NCBI RefSeq assembly: GCF_029338375.1
Contig: NZ_CP119804.1
Coordinates: 2,624,955-2,688,954 of the forward strand
Direction of reading: 5' to 3'
DNA: 64,000 nucleotides
Source of the DNA: Halorussus lipolyticus
GTDB taxonomy: Archaea; Halobacteriota; Halobacteria; Halobacteriales; Haladaptataceae
The notes beneath the pieces were generated by a model, which did not search any database, was not told where the DNA came from, and saw nothing but the letters and a program-made list of their open reading frames with translations. The first letter of the stretch is position 1. Every line of letters begins with the position of its first letter. Of this stretch, positions 53,271-62,363 are shown in pieces. The translations under genes were made by a program, and so were the position numbers.

Positions 53271-55526
53271 CTACGACCGCCGACCGCCGAGCGTGATGAC
53301 CCACAATCCGCCAAGCCCGATGAGGTACGCGATGGAAATCGGGATGGCGATGAGGAACATCGTGTAGAGGCTGTCGGGCGTGAGCAGACCCGCGGCGGCG
53401 AACACCGCAATCGTCACCTCGCGCCAGCGGTCTTTCATCGCGTCGAACGAGACGATGCCGCCGCGCTCGAACAGCCACATCGTCAGGGGGATGTCGGCCA
53501 GCAGGCCGATTCCGGCGGTGGTGAAGAACACCAGCCAGAAGAAGTTGTTGACCCGGTAGGAGATAATCATCTCGGCGCGAACCGCGTCGGCGACCAGCCA
53601 CGAGATGATGCTCGGCGCGACGACGGCGTAGCCCAGCGCGCTTCCGGCGATGAGACCGACCGCGATGGTGCCCGACCAGAGACCGAACACGTTACGACTC
53701 CCCGAGGCGAGTCCGCGCTCCTTCAGCGCGGGCCACGCGTAGTAGAGGACCAACGGAAGGACCGCCACGGCACCCAGTAGGGTCGCAATCTTGACCTCGA
53801 AGACGAGGGCCTCGACCGGGTGGAGCGTCACGATGTTCAGCACCGTCTCGCCCGACCCCGTTTCGGGCCGAACCTCGGCCGGAAGCCGCGAGAGGAAGTC
53901 CTCGCGGATGAGGCCGATACCGCCCCGGTAGAGGAACATGAACACGCCAGCGAGGACGGCCATGAACACGCCCACGATGCGGAACATCTTCGAGGTCAGA
54001 CTCTCCAAGATGAACCGGATGTCGTAGGCCCACCCGCCGATGTCGTCCTCGGTGGTCTCGTCCTCGGTGAAGGCGTCGGCCATGCCCGCGGCCGTACTCT
54101 CCATCAGGTCGCTCGCGGACTCGGGCCTGTCGGGTTCGCGCGGGAAGGTGGCCTCGTTGAGGTCCTCGTCGTCGTCCTTCACCTCGTCTTCCGTCGGGAT
54201 GGTCTCGTCGGCGGCGTCGTCGCCTTCCTCCTCTTCGGGGTGGAGTTCGTCGTACCGGTCGAGGATGGCTTGGGCCTTCTCGGCGTCGTCGGCCTCCATG
54301 GCCTCGCCAGCGTGGCCGACGGCCTCGTCCTCGGTCATCTCCTCGAAGACCTCCGGAGGAGCGGCCCGGACTGCACCGGCGTCGAGGTTTTCGAGGTCGA
54401 TGTCGGCGGGGTCGCCCGCCGGCGGTGCGGTGGCCTGCACCGCGGTCTGGACCTCGTTGAGTTCTTGGGTCAGGTAGTAGAGGAAGGCCACCACGAACGC
54501 GACGAGCGCGACGATGCCCGACACGAGGAGGACCGACTCAGTTCGCGGCAGGCCGAAGACGGCATCCACCGTCGGAAGCGCGTACTGGGAGGGGAGTTGG
54601 GCGTTGACCGCCTCGACGCCCGCCTGCGTGAAGAACATGCGGACCAGCAGGAAGACCAGCGCGGGTGCGCCGAGAACCCGTATCGCGTTGTCTCGAACGA
54701 CGCCAGCGAAGCTGAGTTGGTCGCTCCCGCGCTTGAGCGTCACGACGATTTTCGTGAGATAGAGGCTGAAGGCGTACAGCAGGATGAGCGGCGTCGCCCA
54801 CATGACCTGCGTGAAGGGGTCCGGGGGCGAGGCGACTGCGCCGAACACGAAGATGCCCATGATGGCGTAGCGCCACTTGTCGCGGAAGGTTTCGTAGGGG
54901 ACGATGCCGGTGTAGCCCAGACCGCTCATCACCAGCGGGAGTTCGGCGGCGAGGCCGAACGACAGTGAGAGGAAGGCGATGAACTCGGTCCACTTCACGA
55001 TGGAGTAGCGCGTCTCGAAGCCCGCGGTGATGGCGTTCTCGGCGAGGAACTTGAACATCAGCGGGAAGAATACGCCGTAGCCGTAGACCATGCCGCCGAA
55101 GAACAGGCCGATGGCTAGCAGGACGAGGAGGGCGATTTTCCAGCGAGCGATGGGCGCGCCGGGGTACCACGACCGCTGGCGGAGCGAGTCGCGCGAGTAG
55201 TAGAGCAAGACGGGGAGTGCCACGACACCGCCCGCGATGGCACCGATTTTGGCCTGTAACAGAATCACGTCGAAGGGAGTCACCGCGATGACGGTGACGG
55301 ATTCGGCCAGTGACGGTGGCATCTGGGCCTTGGTGACTGCCTTCAGGAAGGGCCACCCGGCCGTGCGGAGCGCGTAGAAAGAAGCGACGAAGCCGACGAG
55401 GAAGACGATGAAGACTTTTTGCAGGTGTGTCTGAGCCGTCGAGAGCATCGCTCCGATGGTCTCGCGGCCGCTATTGACTGCGTTCGCGGTGTCCTCGTCG
55501 ACGATACTACTTCCAGTCCCGGACAT
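53271..55526 (-). CDS. tatC2: Double-domain twin-arginine translocase subunit TatCt
   Basis: The 751-residue protein contains two TatC domains: about residues 30-290, with LPLVMSGLGYTGIVPYETFRDKWRY, and about 500-745, with IPLTMWLFERGGIVSFDAMKDRWRE. They are joined by extra helices and an Asp/Glu-rich linker of about 150 residues. A fused TatC of this kind (TatCt) is specific to haloarchaea, where it is essential in Haloferax. It recognises twin-arginine signals, of which this window encodes several. The gene is divergent from tatC1 across 93 bp that hold TATA-like boxes on both strands. Confidence 0.92.
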   Translation of the reverse strand: MSGTGSSIVDEDTANAVNSGRETIGAMLSTAQTHLQKVFIVFLVGFVASFYALRTAGWPFLKAVTKAQMPPSLAESVTVIAVTPFDVILLQAKIGAIAGGVVALPVLLYYSRDSLRQRSWYPGAPIARWKIALLVLLAIGLFFGGMVYGYGVFFPLMFKFLAENAITAGFETRYSIVKWTEFIAFLSLSFGLAAELPLVMSGLGYTGIVPYETFRDKWRYAIMGIFVFGAVASPPDPFTQVMWATPLILLYAFSLYLTKIVVTLKRGSDQLSFAGVVRDNAIRVLGAPALVFLLVRMFFTQAGVEAVNAQLPSQYALPTVDAVFGLPRTESVLLVSGIVALVAFVVAFLYYLTQELNEVQTAVQATAPPAGDPADIDLENLDAGAVRAAPPEVFEEMTEDEAVGHAGEAMEADDAEKAQAILDRYDELHPEEEEGDDAADETIPTEDEVKDDDEDLNEATFPREPDRPESASDLMESTAAGMADAFTEDETTEDDIGGWAYDIRFILESLTSKMFRIVGVFMAVLAGVFMFLYRGGIGLIREDFLSRLPAEVRPETGSGETVLNIVTLHPVEALVFEVKIATLLGAVAVLPLVLYYAWPALKERGLASGSRNVFGLWSGTIAVGLIAGSALGYAVVAPSIISWLVADAVRAEMIISYRVNNFFWLVFFTTAGIGLLADIPLTMWLFERGGIVSFDAMKDRWREVTIAVFAAAGLLTPDSLYTMFLIAIPISIAYLIGLGGLWVITLGGRRS

Positions 55527-55619
55527 TCTTTGGGAAGGGTAGCCGTGTCTTAGTTATCAATCTTCTCGTCCTTCCAAGAGAAGAAAGCCTATAATGACAG
55601 GACCGCTTAGAGCGACTGA

Positions 55620-56453
55620 ATGGCTGACGAATCGGAGGCGACGGCCAGCAATCTCTCGCCCACGGAGGACACCGGTGGTCCGAGAGAGACGGAAGCGCTG
55701 AACAACCCGCCCACAGCGCCGGACGAGCCGCTCGAAGACGAGGAGATGCCGCTGGCCGACCACATCGAGGAGATGATAAAGCGGCTAGCGGTCGTCATCG
55801 TAATCGCGGGGGGCGTGACCGCAATCGCGCTCCCGTTCTCCGAGCAAGTCATCAACTTCCTCTGGTACAACATCATGCCGTTCGAGCAGTTGGGCGAGCA
55901 GGCCCGACCACGGCTCTACCATCCCCTCGCGCTGGTGCTGACCAGACTCAAGGTCGCCAGTCTCGCGGGCGTCATCCTCGCGCTTCCGGTGTTTGTCTAT
56001 CAGACGTACCTGTTCATGCGGCCGGGACTCTACCCCCACGAGCGCCGGTACTACCTCTCGGCGGTCCCGACCAGCCTCGTGCTGGCGTTCGTCGGCGTGA
56101 GTTTCGCGTACTTCCTCGTCCTCCCGGCGGTGTTCACCTACTTCATCACCTACACCGAGGACGCGGCGGCGCTCGCGTTCGGCCTGACCAAGACGTTCAA
56201 CCTCATCCTGATGCTGATGGGCTATCTGGCGGTCGTGTTCCAGATTCCGCTGTTCATCATGCTCGCCATCATGATGGGGCTGACCACCCGGCAGTGGCTG
56301 GCCGACCGCCGTCTGCTGTTCTGGGGCGGTTTCCTCGGCATCTCGTTCCTGTTCACGCCGGACCCGACCGGGATGGCACCCATCCTCGTGACGCTCACGA
56401 TGATTACCCTGTTCGAGGGGACCCTGATGCTGTTGAAGTGGACCGGCAACTGA
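55620..56453 (+). CDS. tatC1: Twin-arginine translocase subunit TatC (TatCo)
   Basis: The 277-residue protein has a 45-residue acidic N-terminal tail, then MPLADHIEEMIKRL and six membrane helices. TatC signatures include FVYQTYLFMRPGLYPHERRYY and FQIPLFIMLAIMMGL. It is the single-domain haloarchaeal TatC that works in export of folded Tat substrates. A TATAATG box at 55590 lies about 28 nt upstream of the ATG. Divergence from the double TatC is the conserved haloarchaeal arrangement. Confidence 0.93.
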   Translation: MADESEATASNLSPTEDTGGPRETEALNNPPTAPDEPLEDEEMPLADHIEEMIKRLAVVIVIAGGVTAIALPFSEQVINFLWYNIMPFEQLGEQARPRLYHPLALVLTRLKVASLAGVILALPVFVYQTYLFMRPGLYPHERRYYLSAVPTSLVLAFVGVSFAYFLVLPAVFTYFITYTEDAAALAFGLTKTFNLILMLMGYLAVVFQIPLFIMLAIMMGLTTRQWLADRRLLFWGGFLGISFLFTPDPTGMAPILVTLTMITLFEGTLMLLKWTGN

Positions 56454-56569
56454 CCGCTGGCTTCCGTTTTCGACCGCACCAACGACTCGTTTCTGACTGC
56501 GTAATCGGCGTATAACTAAGGTCCCGGACTCGCTATGGATAGGTAGCGTTCGCGCCTGCCAAATATAGC

Positions 56570-56610
56570 TCGCGTGCCAGCAGCTACAAATCGCAGTTCG
56601 CGTGCCAGCA
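56570..56610. repeat. Thirteen-base direct repeat
   Basis: TCGCGTGCCAGCA occurs at 56570-56582 and 56598-56610, in the 232-bp gap between the convergent tatC1 and larE genes. No protein gene lies there. The repeat may be a binding site or a trace of duplication. Confidence 0.5.
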
Positions 56611-56685
56611 AACTGCCACCCTTGGTGCGAACGCCCATGCCACTTTCTCGAACCTGACTGGCGAGCGACCGCGCTGTCACTCGCG

Positions 56686-57567
56686 CTACTCGGCGGTCGG
56701 ATACTCCGAGGAGAACACGTCTTCGACCAGCGGTTCGTCCGACTCTCCCTCCTCGTCGTCGCCCTCGGGGCTGACGCTCCCGGTCTGGTAGCCGTGGAGG
56801 TCCAGCGTCACGTGGTCGAACCCGAGACCGGTCATGTGGTCACGGGCGGACTCGACGAAATCGGGATTCAGGGCGGTCTCCAGTTCGTCCTCGGCGACTT
56901 CGATGCGGGCCAGACCGTCGTGGTCCCGGACGCGGAACTGCGAGAACCCCCACTGGCGAAGCAGAGATTCGGCCTGCTCGACTCGGGAGAGTTTCTCCTC
57001 GGTGACTTCCAGACCGGTGGGAATCCGCGACGAGAGACACGCCATCGAGGGCTTGTCGGCGACCGAGAGGTCACGCTCGTCGGCGATTTGCCGAACCTCG
57101 TCCTTGTCGATGCCGTGGGCTAGTAAGGGGGAGTAGGCGTCTAACTCCTCGACCGCCTGCATTCCGGGCCGGTGGCCGCTGTCGGCGTCGCTGGCGTTCG
57201 TGCCGTCGCAGACCACCGGAATCCCCAACTCGTCGGCCGTCTCGAACATCTTGCCCAGACGCATCGTCCGGCAGTGGTAACACCGGTCGCCGTCGTTGGC
57301 CACGAAGTCGGGGTCGTCCAACTCCGAGAAGGAGACGATTTCGTGGCGAATCCCGATTTCGTCGGCGACTCGCTTGGCGTCGTCCAGTTCGGCCTCCGGC
57401 AGGGTCTCGCTCTTGGCGGTGCAGGCCACGGCGTCCTCGCCCAGCGCGTCGTGGGCCAGCGCCGCGACCACGCTCGAATCCACCCCGCCCGAGAAGGCGA
57501 TAAGCACGCCCTCGCGCTCGGCGAGGTCGTCTCGAAGCGCCCGCGCTTTCTCCGCTACGGTAGCCAT
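56686..57567 (-). CDS. larE: ATP-dependent sacrificial sulfur transferase LarE
   Basis: The 293-residue PP-loop enzyme has SGGVDSS (26-32) for ATP pyrophosphatase chemistry, CYHC (C96/C99), and the sulfur-donor cysteine region DKPSMACLSSRIPTG (C177). LarE transfers sulfur in the synthesis of the nickel-pincer cofactor of lactate racemase and related enzymes. No larB, larC or larA is nearby, so the cofactor pathway is completed elsewhere or the protein has another sulfur-transfer role. The last 25 residues are an acidic tail. Confidence 0.9.
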   Translation of the reverse strand: MATVAEKARALRDDLAEREGVLIAFSGGVDSSVVAALAHDALGEDAVACTAKSETLPEAELDDAKRVADEIGIRHEIVSFSELDDPDFVANDGDRCYHCRTMRLGKMFETADELGIPVVCDGTNASDADSGHRPGMQAVEELDAYSPLLAHGIDKDEVRQIADERDLSVADKPSMACLSSRIPTGLEVTEEKLSRVEQAESLLRQWGFSQFRVRDHDGLARIEVAEDELETALNPDFVESARDHMTGLGFDHVTLDLHGYQTGSVSPEGDDEEGESDEPLVEDVFSSEYPTAE

Positions 57568-57664
57568 GTCTCGGGACTTGGCGTCTCCGGGAGAAAAGTG
57601 CGTTGAACGCGGCGACCGCGTTAGCGGGGGACCAACCGCCGAAAGTGATAACGTTCTATCTGTT

Positions 57665-57694
57665 TAGGCATGGAACTTAATGCGGAGTTGCCTA
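57665..57694 (+). promoter_or_regulatory. Inverted repeat flanking the TATA region of the first Cys-rich gene
   Basis: TAGGCA and TGCCTA are separated by 18 bases that include the TTAA core, about 30 nt before the start codon at 57708. A protein bound to both arms would cover the TATA box, as expected for repression. Confidence 0.4.
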
Positions 57695-57707
57695 GACATG
57701 TTACCGT

Positions 57708-58340
57708 ATGCCACGAAACGATTCGAATCGCGGTAGCACCGGACCGAATCGACGCTCGATACTCAAAGCCGTCGGTGCGAGTGCAGTCGCCGGGGTCGCG
57801 GCCGCCGGAAATGCGAGCGCGGAGAGCGCAGTCGCGGACCTCGACCGCTTCGAACGGTCGTTCGCCAGTTCGCACCGCGCCGGCTGGGCCGTCGCGGAAC
57901 ACGCCGGGACCGTGGTGGCGGAACTCGCAGACCGGGGCTACCTCGACACCGCCGACCCGTCGGCGTTCGACCTGTCGGCGGTCGGCACCGACCGCGAGGA
58001 CGCGTCGGTGATGGGCGTCTGGCTCGACGGCGAGGCCACCGCGCAAATCGAAACGGTCCGCGAGACGGCGACCCACGAGATTCGCCTCGTCGTTCGGCCC
58101 CACCTCGACGAGAGCTACGCCACGGCGAAACCGCTCGACGGCGGCGACCCCATCACCGTCCGGGACGAGGGCGGCGACGTGTCCACCTCCGGCTGTTGGA
58201 CCGAATCGCGTTGCACGTGCGACCCCTGCGACCTCAACTCGTGCGTCTACGAGGAGCGCACCTGCTGTGACGGCCTCAGTGACGGCGTGGACTGCGGTTC
58301 GTGGTCCGATTCGGGCTGTTGCGGCGCGTGCTGTAGCTGA
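57708..58340 (+). CDS. Tat-exported precursor with cysteine-rich C-terminus (paralogue 1)
   Basis: The 210-residue protein has a twin-arginine signal (PNRRSILKAVGASAVAGVAAA) and a middle domain (about 40-155) with VVAELADRGYLDTADPSAFD. The C-terminal 48 residues contain 12 cysteines (C163-C209), including CC pairs and a CC-x-DG-x-DC-x-SW-x3-GCC pattern at 186-205. The paralogue at 58956 shares the middle and tail motifs. Export in folded state and many cysteines suggest a disulfide- or metal-bound miniprotein, perhaps released from the precursor. Halocin C8, also cut from a larger Tat precursor, is a general analogy, but I see no sequence match to it. Confidence 0.75.
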   Translation: MPRNDSNRGSTGPNRRSILKAVGASAVAGVAAAGNASAESAVADLDRFERSFASSHRAGWAVAEHAGTVVAELADRGYLDTADPSAFDLSAVGTDREDASVMGVWLDGEATAQIETVRETATHEIRLVVRPHLDESYATAKPLDGGDPITVRDEGGDVSTSGCWTESRCTCDPCDLNSCVYEERTCCDGLSDGVDCGSWSDSGCCGACCS

Positions 58341-58393
58341 ACGCGGCCGGGAGTCCACCTCCGGCGTCGGGCGGCGTCCGGACTGCGACCCGT

Positions 58394-58732
58394 CTACTCC
58401 TCGGGGATGCAGTCCAGCAGGTCCCACTCCAACTGGGCCAAGTCCTCGGCGGCGGGGTTGTCGCGGTTGATTTGGTACATCTGGCTATTGCCGACAGTTC
58501 GGGTCTCCTCGACCACGCCGTAGGCAACGAGGTCGTCGATGTGTTCGTAGAAGGTGCTTCGGTCGATGCCCGCCAGTCGGGAGATGTCGGTGGGATTGAG
58601 GTCGCGGTCGTTTTCTCCGAGTAGCGCGACGAGGATTTTCACCTTCGCGTGCGGGCCGAGAACGTCAGTGAGGACGGTGTTCTCGGCTGGCGGTTCGGTA
58701 GTTGTTTTGCCGGTTTCATCGGCCATATTCAT
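58394..58732 (-). CDS. Winged helix-turn-helix transcriptional regulator
   Basis: The 112-residue protein has a wHTH domain (about 22-95): LGPHAKVKILVALLGE, then LNPTDISRLAGIDRSTFYEHIDDLVAYG as helices 2-3 and a short wing VEETRTVGNSQMYQIN. The first 20 residues are Thr/Glu-rich. It resembles haloarchaeal ArsR/MarR-like regulators. It lies between the two Cys-rich precursor genes, in opposite orientation, and so probably controls them. A second Met at 58726 is an alternative start. Confidence 0.82.
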   Translation of the reverse strand: MNMADETGKTTTEPPAENTVLTDVLGPHAKVKILVALLGENDRDLNPTDISRLAGIDRSTFYEHIDDLVAYGVVEETRTVGNSQMYQINRDNPAAEDLAQLEWDLLDCIPEE

Positions 58733-58920
58733 GACTATCTAGACTAAAATCGGTCGATTCGAACGCCGGAGTCGGCGTGATAGAGACGAGTTTACGCTTG
58801 CCGGAGCAACCTAACGATTAGAGATTTATTTTAAACATTGATTTTAATTTGCTTAAGAAATAGTTACAATACTCGAATCGGACTTCGCCGCAACGGTTTT
58901 TCTTTCAGCTAGCTAACTAG

Positions 58921-58943
58921 ATTTAATACTGAACGCACGTTCA
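58921..58943 (+). promoter_or_regulatory. TATA-like box and adjacent inverted repeat of the second Cys-rich gene
   Basis: ATTTAATA (58921-58928) is centred about 31 nt before the ATG at 58956. TGAACG-CA-CGTTCA follows at 58930-58943, between the TATA-like box and the start codon. A repressor on this palindrome would block initiation. Confidence 0.45.
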
Positions 58944-58955
58944 TGTATATCCGGT

Positions 58956-59537
58956 ATGGCACCAGACCAGACCGATACGACCCGACGACGACTGCTCAAG
59001 AGCATCGGCGCGACCAGTCTCGCACTCGGCGCGACCGGCGTCGCAAGCGCGAGCGTCTCGACCACTCGGGCCGACGAAGTGCGCGCCCAGTTCGAAGCGT
59101 CCGACGCTATCGAGGAGGCCTTCGACGCCCACGCCGCGCCGGTCCTCGCCGAACTCGCGGACCGAGGCGTCATCCGGAGCGCGTCGGCGGCCGCGTTCGA
59201 CCTCTCGGACGCCACGCTCTCGGTGAGCGACGAGGGCGCGAAAATCGTGGCGACGAAAGAGACCGACGCTCACGAGGTCACGGTCGAAGTCCTCCCCGAC
59301 AAGTCCGAAAGCGGTGCGTCCGTCAAACCGACGGGCGACGAGTCGCCGTTTACGCTCCGCTCGGCGGCGGGCGACGACGGCGTGAGTACCGAGGACCACT
59401 GCTACTACGAGTACGACTGCACGAACTACCCGTGTTCGTCTACCAGCAACGAGGCCGTCTACCTCAAGCGCCACTGCTGTGAGTACACCGACGGAACCGA
59501 CTGTAGTTCGTGGGAACAGGACGGTTGTTGTCTCTGA
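58956..59537 (+). CDS. Tat-exported precursor with cysteine-rich C-terminus (paralogue 2)
   Basis: The 193-residue protein has a twin-arginine signal (DTTRRRLLKSIGATSLALG), a helical/beta domain with VLAELADRGVIRSASAAAFD, and a C-terminal 45-residue tail with eight cysteines (C149-C192). The tail repeats the CC-x3-DG-x-DC-x-SW-x3-GCC pattern of paralogue 1 at residues 174-192. Other tail residues differ, so the two may be variants with separate targets. The coding strand starts 223 bp from the divergent regulator. No immunity or processing gene is recognised nearby. Confidence 0.75.
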   Translation: MAPDQTDTTRRRLLKSIGATSLALGATGVASASVSTTRADEVRAQFEASDAIEEAFDAHAAPVLAELADRGVIRSASAAAFDLSDATLSVSDEGAKIVATKETDAHEVTVEVLPDKSESGASVKPTGDESPFTLRSAAGDDGVSTEDHCYYEYDCTNYPCSSTSNEAVYLKRHCCEYTDGTDCSSWEQDGCCL

Positions 59538-59634
59538 CGACTGGCGACGACCGGAGCAACGACAGCACCTGTCGTAGGGGCTAACACCCCTACTACCAAT
59601 ACTTTTTAACGGAGCGGTCGGTACTCCCGCCCGA

Positions 59635-61626
59635 ATGGAGTTGGAGGCGATACCGGGCGTCGGGTCGAAGACGGCGTCGGCGCTCTCGGAGTTGGACGAC
59701 CCAGAGCGGGCGCTGAAGACGGGCGACGTGGCCGAAATCGCCAGCGCGCCGGGCATCACCGAGGGCCGGGCGGCGGCCATCGCCCGAGGAGCCATCCGGG
59801 AGCGCCACGGCGACCCCGGCGGCTTTCTGGCGACCGACCGGGCCAAGGAGATTTACCGGGACGCGCTCGGCCTGCTCAAAGACCGGACGGTGACGGGATA
59901 CGGCGAGAAGCGCCTCGAAACCCTCTATCCCAGCGGCGTCCGGTCGCGCATCGAGGAGGTCCGGGAGTTCGCCCAGAAGGCCCTCGGCCGGACGCCCGAC
60001 CCCGAGGTGCTGGACGCGCTGGCTGAGGTGGAACCGTTGTCCTCGCCGCGGGACGTGACGGTCCGCGACCGATGTCTGGCGACCGCCGACGCCGAGCGAT
60101 ACAGCGAGGCCCAGCAGGCGATTCCCGAGTTGACAGTCGAGGTGGTCGAGGACGCCCGCGACTTGGCGGACCTCGCGCGAGGCTACTCGACGGTGGTCGC
60201 GCTGGACGAGGAGTTCGCCGGGGTCACGATTGAGGGCGACGTGCGAGTCGAACCCGACGCCTTGGAGCGCCCGGCCGAAATCGTGCCGGAGCGCGTGCTG
60301 GCGTTCTACGCCGCGAACCGCGACTGCTTGCAGGCCGCCGCGCGAGTCCACCGGACTGCGGGCATCGACCCGCCGCTGGACATCGACGCGCTGGAGGACG
60401 CCCTTAATCGGGTGGCCTCGGACGGCACCGTGGTCGGCGACGACGAATTAGACCGACTCTCGCGGGCCATCGACGACTTGGACGCCGCGGTTTCGACCGC
60501 CGAGAGCGTCGCCAACGACGCGCTCCGGGACGCCATCGAGGAGCAGGACGTGACCGTCGAGGGGTCGGACCTCCTCTCGCTGGTCGAACAGGGCGCTGGC
60601 GTCGATTCCCTGCTGTCTCGGGAGTTGAGCGACGAGTACGACGCCGCGGTCGAACGGGCCCGCGAGGAGCTAATCGACTCGCTCGATTTGGACTCCGGCG
60701 AGGCCGAAGTGGCCCGCCGGGCCTTCCCCGAGGAGCCGAGTTTCCCGGTCGAACGCGACGAGGAAGTGGTCTCGCGCCTCCGCGAGGACCTACAGGCCGC
60801 CAAGGACCGCCGGGCGACCAGTCGGAAGCGCGAACTCGCGGCGGACCTCGCAGACCGGCGCGAGGACGCCGAAGAACTGGTTCGGACCGCGCTGGAGTTG
60901 GACGTGGAACTGGCCGTCGCCCGCTTCGCTCGGGACTTCGACTGCGTGATGCCCGAGTTCGTCGGGGAGGACTCGGCGGCGTCTGCATCCGGATTCGAAA
61001 TCGTCGGCGGGCGCTCGCCCCTGCTGGACGTGGATTTCGGGGCAGTCGAACCTGTGGACTACGACGTGTCCGGCGTGGCCCTCCTCTCGGGAGTCAACAG
61101 CGGCGGGAAGACCTCGACGCTGGATTTGGTCGCGCTGGTCACGATTCTGGCCCACATGGGCCTGCCGGTGCCCGCCGAGGCGGTCCGCATCGAGCAGTTC
61201 GGCGAACTCCACTACCACGCCAAGACGCAGGGGACGCTGGACGCCGGGGCCTTCGAGTCCACGCTGAGGGAGTTCGCGGGGCTAACTGAGGGGAGAGCAG
61301 ACAGGTTGGTCCTCGTGGACGAGTTGGAGAGCATCACCGAACCCGGCGCGAGCGCCAAGATTATCGCGGGCATCCTCGAAGAACTGCGCGGCCGGGACGT
61401 GACCGGCGTGTTCGTCTCCCACCTCGCCGCGGAGATTCGGGAGATGGCCGACTACGACGTGCCGGTGGACGGCATCGAGGCCAAGGGACTGGAGGACGGC
61501 GAGTTGGTCGTGAACCGCTCGCCGGTGAAGAATCACTTAGCGCGCTCGACGCCGGAGTTGATTGTCGAGAAACTGGCCGGGGACTCGGACGGGGAGTTCT
61601 ACGATAGACTACTAAAGAAGTTTTAA
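59635..61626 (+). CDS. MutS-related ATPase with N-terminal helix-hairpin-helix
   Basis: The 663-residue protein begins with an HhH motif (AIPGVGSKTASALSELDDPER, about 4-24). It has a long helical core, two coiled-coil-like stretches (about 285-450), and a MutS C-terminal ATPase with Walker A SGVNSGGKTST (near 490) and Walker B RLVLVDELES (near 560). The mismatch-recognition Phe-x-Glu domain of MutS1 is absent. It resembles MutS5-type haloarchaeal proteins, which may act in recombination or other repair rather than mismatch correction. It is not linked to mutL here. Confidence 0.82.
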   Translation: MELEAIPGVGSKTASALSELDDPERALKTGDVAEIASAPGITEGRAAAIARGAIRERHGDPGGFLATDRAKEIYRDALGLLKDRTVTGYGEKRLETLYPSGVRSRIEEVREFAQKALGRTPDPEVLDALAEVEPLSSPRDVTVRDRCLATADAERYSEAQQAIPELTVEVVEDARDLADLARGYSTVVALDEEFAGVTIEGDVRVEPDALERPAEIVPERVLAFYAANRDCLQAAARVHRTAGIDPPLDIDALEDALNRVASDGTVVGDDELDRLSRAIDDLDAAVSTAESVANDALRDAIEEQDVTVEGSDLLSLVEQGAGVDSLLSRELSDEYDAAVERAREELIDSLDLDSGEAEVARRAFPEEPSFPVERDEEVVSRLREDLQAAKDRRATSRKRELAADLADRREDAEELVRTALELDVELAVARFARDFDCVMPEFVGEDSAASASGFEIVGGRSPLLDVDFGAVEPVDYDVSGVALLSGVNSGGKTSTLDLVALVTILAHMGLPVPAEAVRIEQFGELHYHAKTQGTLDAGAFESTLREFAGLTEGRADRLVLVDELESITEPGASAKIIAGILEELRGRDVTGVFVSHLAAEIREMADYDVPVDGIEAKGLEDGELVVNRSPVKNHLARSTPELIVEKLAGDSDGEFYDRLLKKF

Positions 61627-61728
61627 ATTCTTATCTAGTCATCATCTACTGGATAAAGTAAGTATAAAATACATTTATGATATTAAGTCAAAATATAAGG
61701 CCTAAAGGGGAGTGAATATGGCAGATGC

Positions 61729-62223
61729 TCATAAATCTATGCAAACGGAGGAAGGCTGACTATAGATAGGGAGGGTTCTGATCCAATGATGAAATACGTA
61801 GTGAAACACTAAATCTCTATTCTGATTTCCGCTGTCAGTTATCTCAGCGTTATAATATTTCAAAGACTCGCCTCTGAACTTCACCGGCCCAGGATTAAAA
61901 GTCGAATCGTTCGGAAGAATCGCTAGAGTAGCTACCCAAAAGCCCGAGTCGAACCCCGTACCTAACTCAGACGATACGCTATCCGGGACCGTATAAAAGC
62001 TATCCTCAACCGCATCTTCGTTCGGTATTATTCTCCCGTATGTCGTTTCGCTTCCCGCAGAGAGGGAGGGTTGTCCTCGGACGTATTTTTTCCTCGTAGG
62101 GATCGGTGCAACCGAGGAGCCGAATTTGAAGGGCCGGATATCTAATTCGTCATGGACACAGATACCTGTAAGTACCCCTGCACTACCGAGAAGATATTTC
62201 AGTACCTTCCTTCGCTCAGTCAT
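61729..62223 (-). CDS. Short exported protein of unknown function
   Basis: From the Met at 62223 it has 164 residues and a signal MTERRKVLKYLLGSAGVLTG, a twin-arginine-like motif. The mature part is rich in Ser, Thr and aromatic residues, with no family match. Codon use is AT-rich, as in the next gene upstream. A Met at 62241 is an alternative start. It stops 103 bp from the convergent MutS-related gene. Confidence 0.6.
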   Translation of the reverse strand: MTERRKVLKYLLGSAGVLTGICVHDELDIRPFKFGSSVAPIPTRKKYVRGQPSLSAGSETTYGRIIPNEDAVEDSFYTVPDSVSSELGTGFDSGFWVATLAILPNDSTFNPGPVKFRGESLKYYNAEITDSGNQNRDLVFHYVFHHWIRTLPIYSQPSSVCIDL

Positions 62224-62363
62224 GTGTTCACGGATATCCATCGTATCGACCGTCGGCCGAGGAAAGCTAAAGTGTTCCGCTTAGTCATATGTTCACGGGT
62301 ATCCTTCCAACGAAAACGGAATCAACGAGTTCGATTCACTTATTCGGTTGATGAGCGTCCGCG

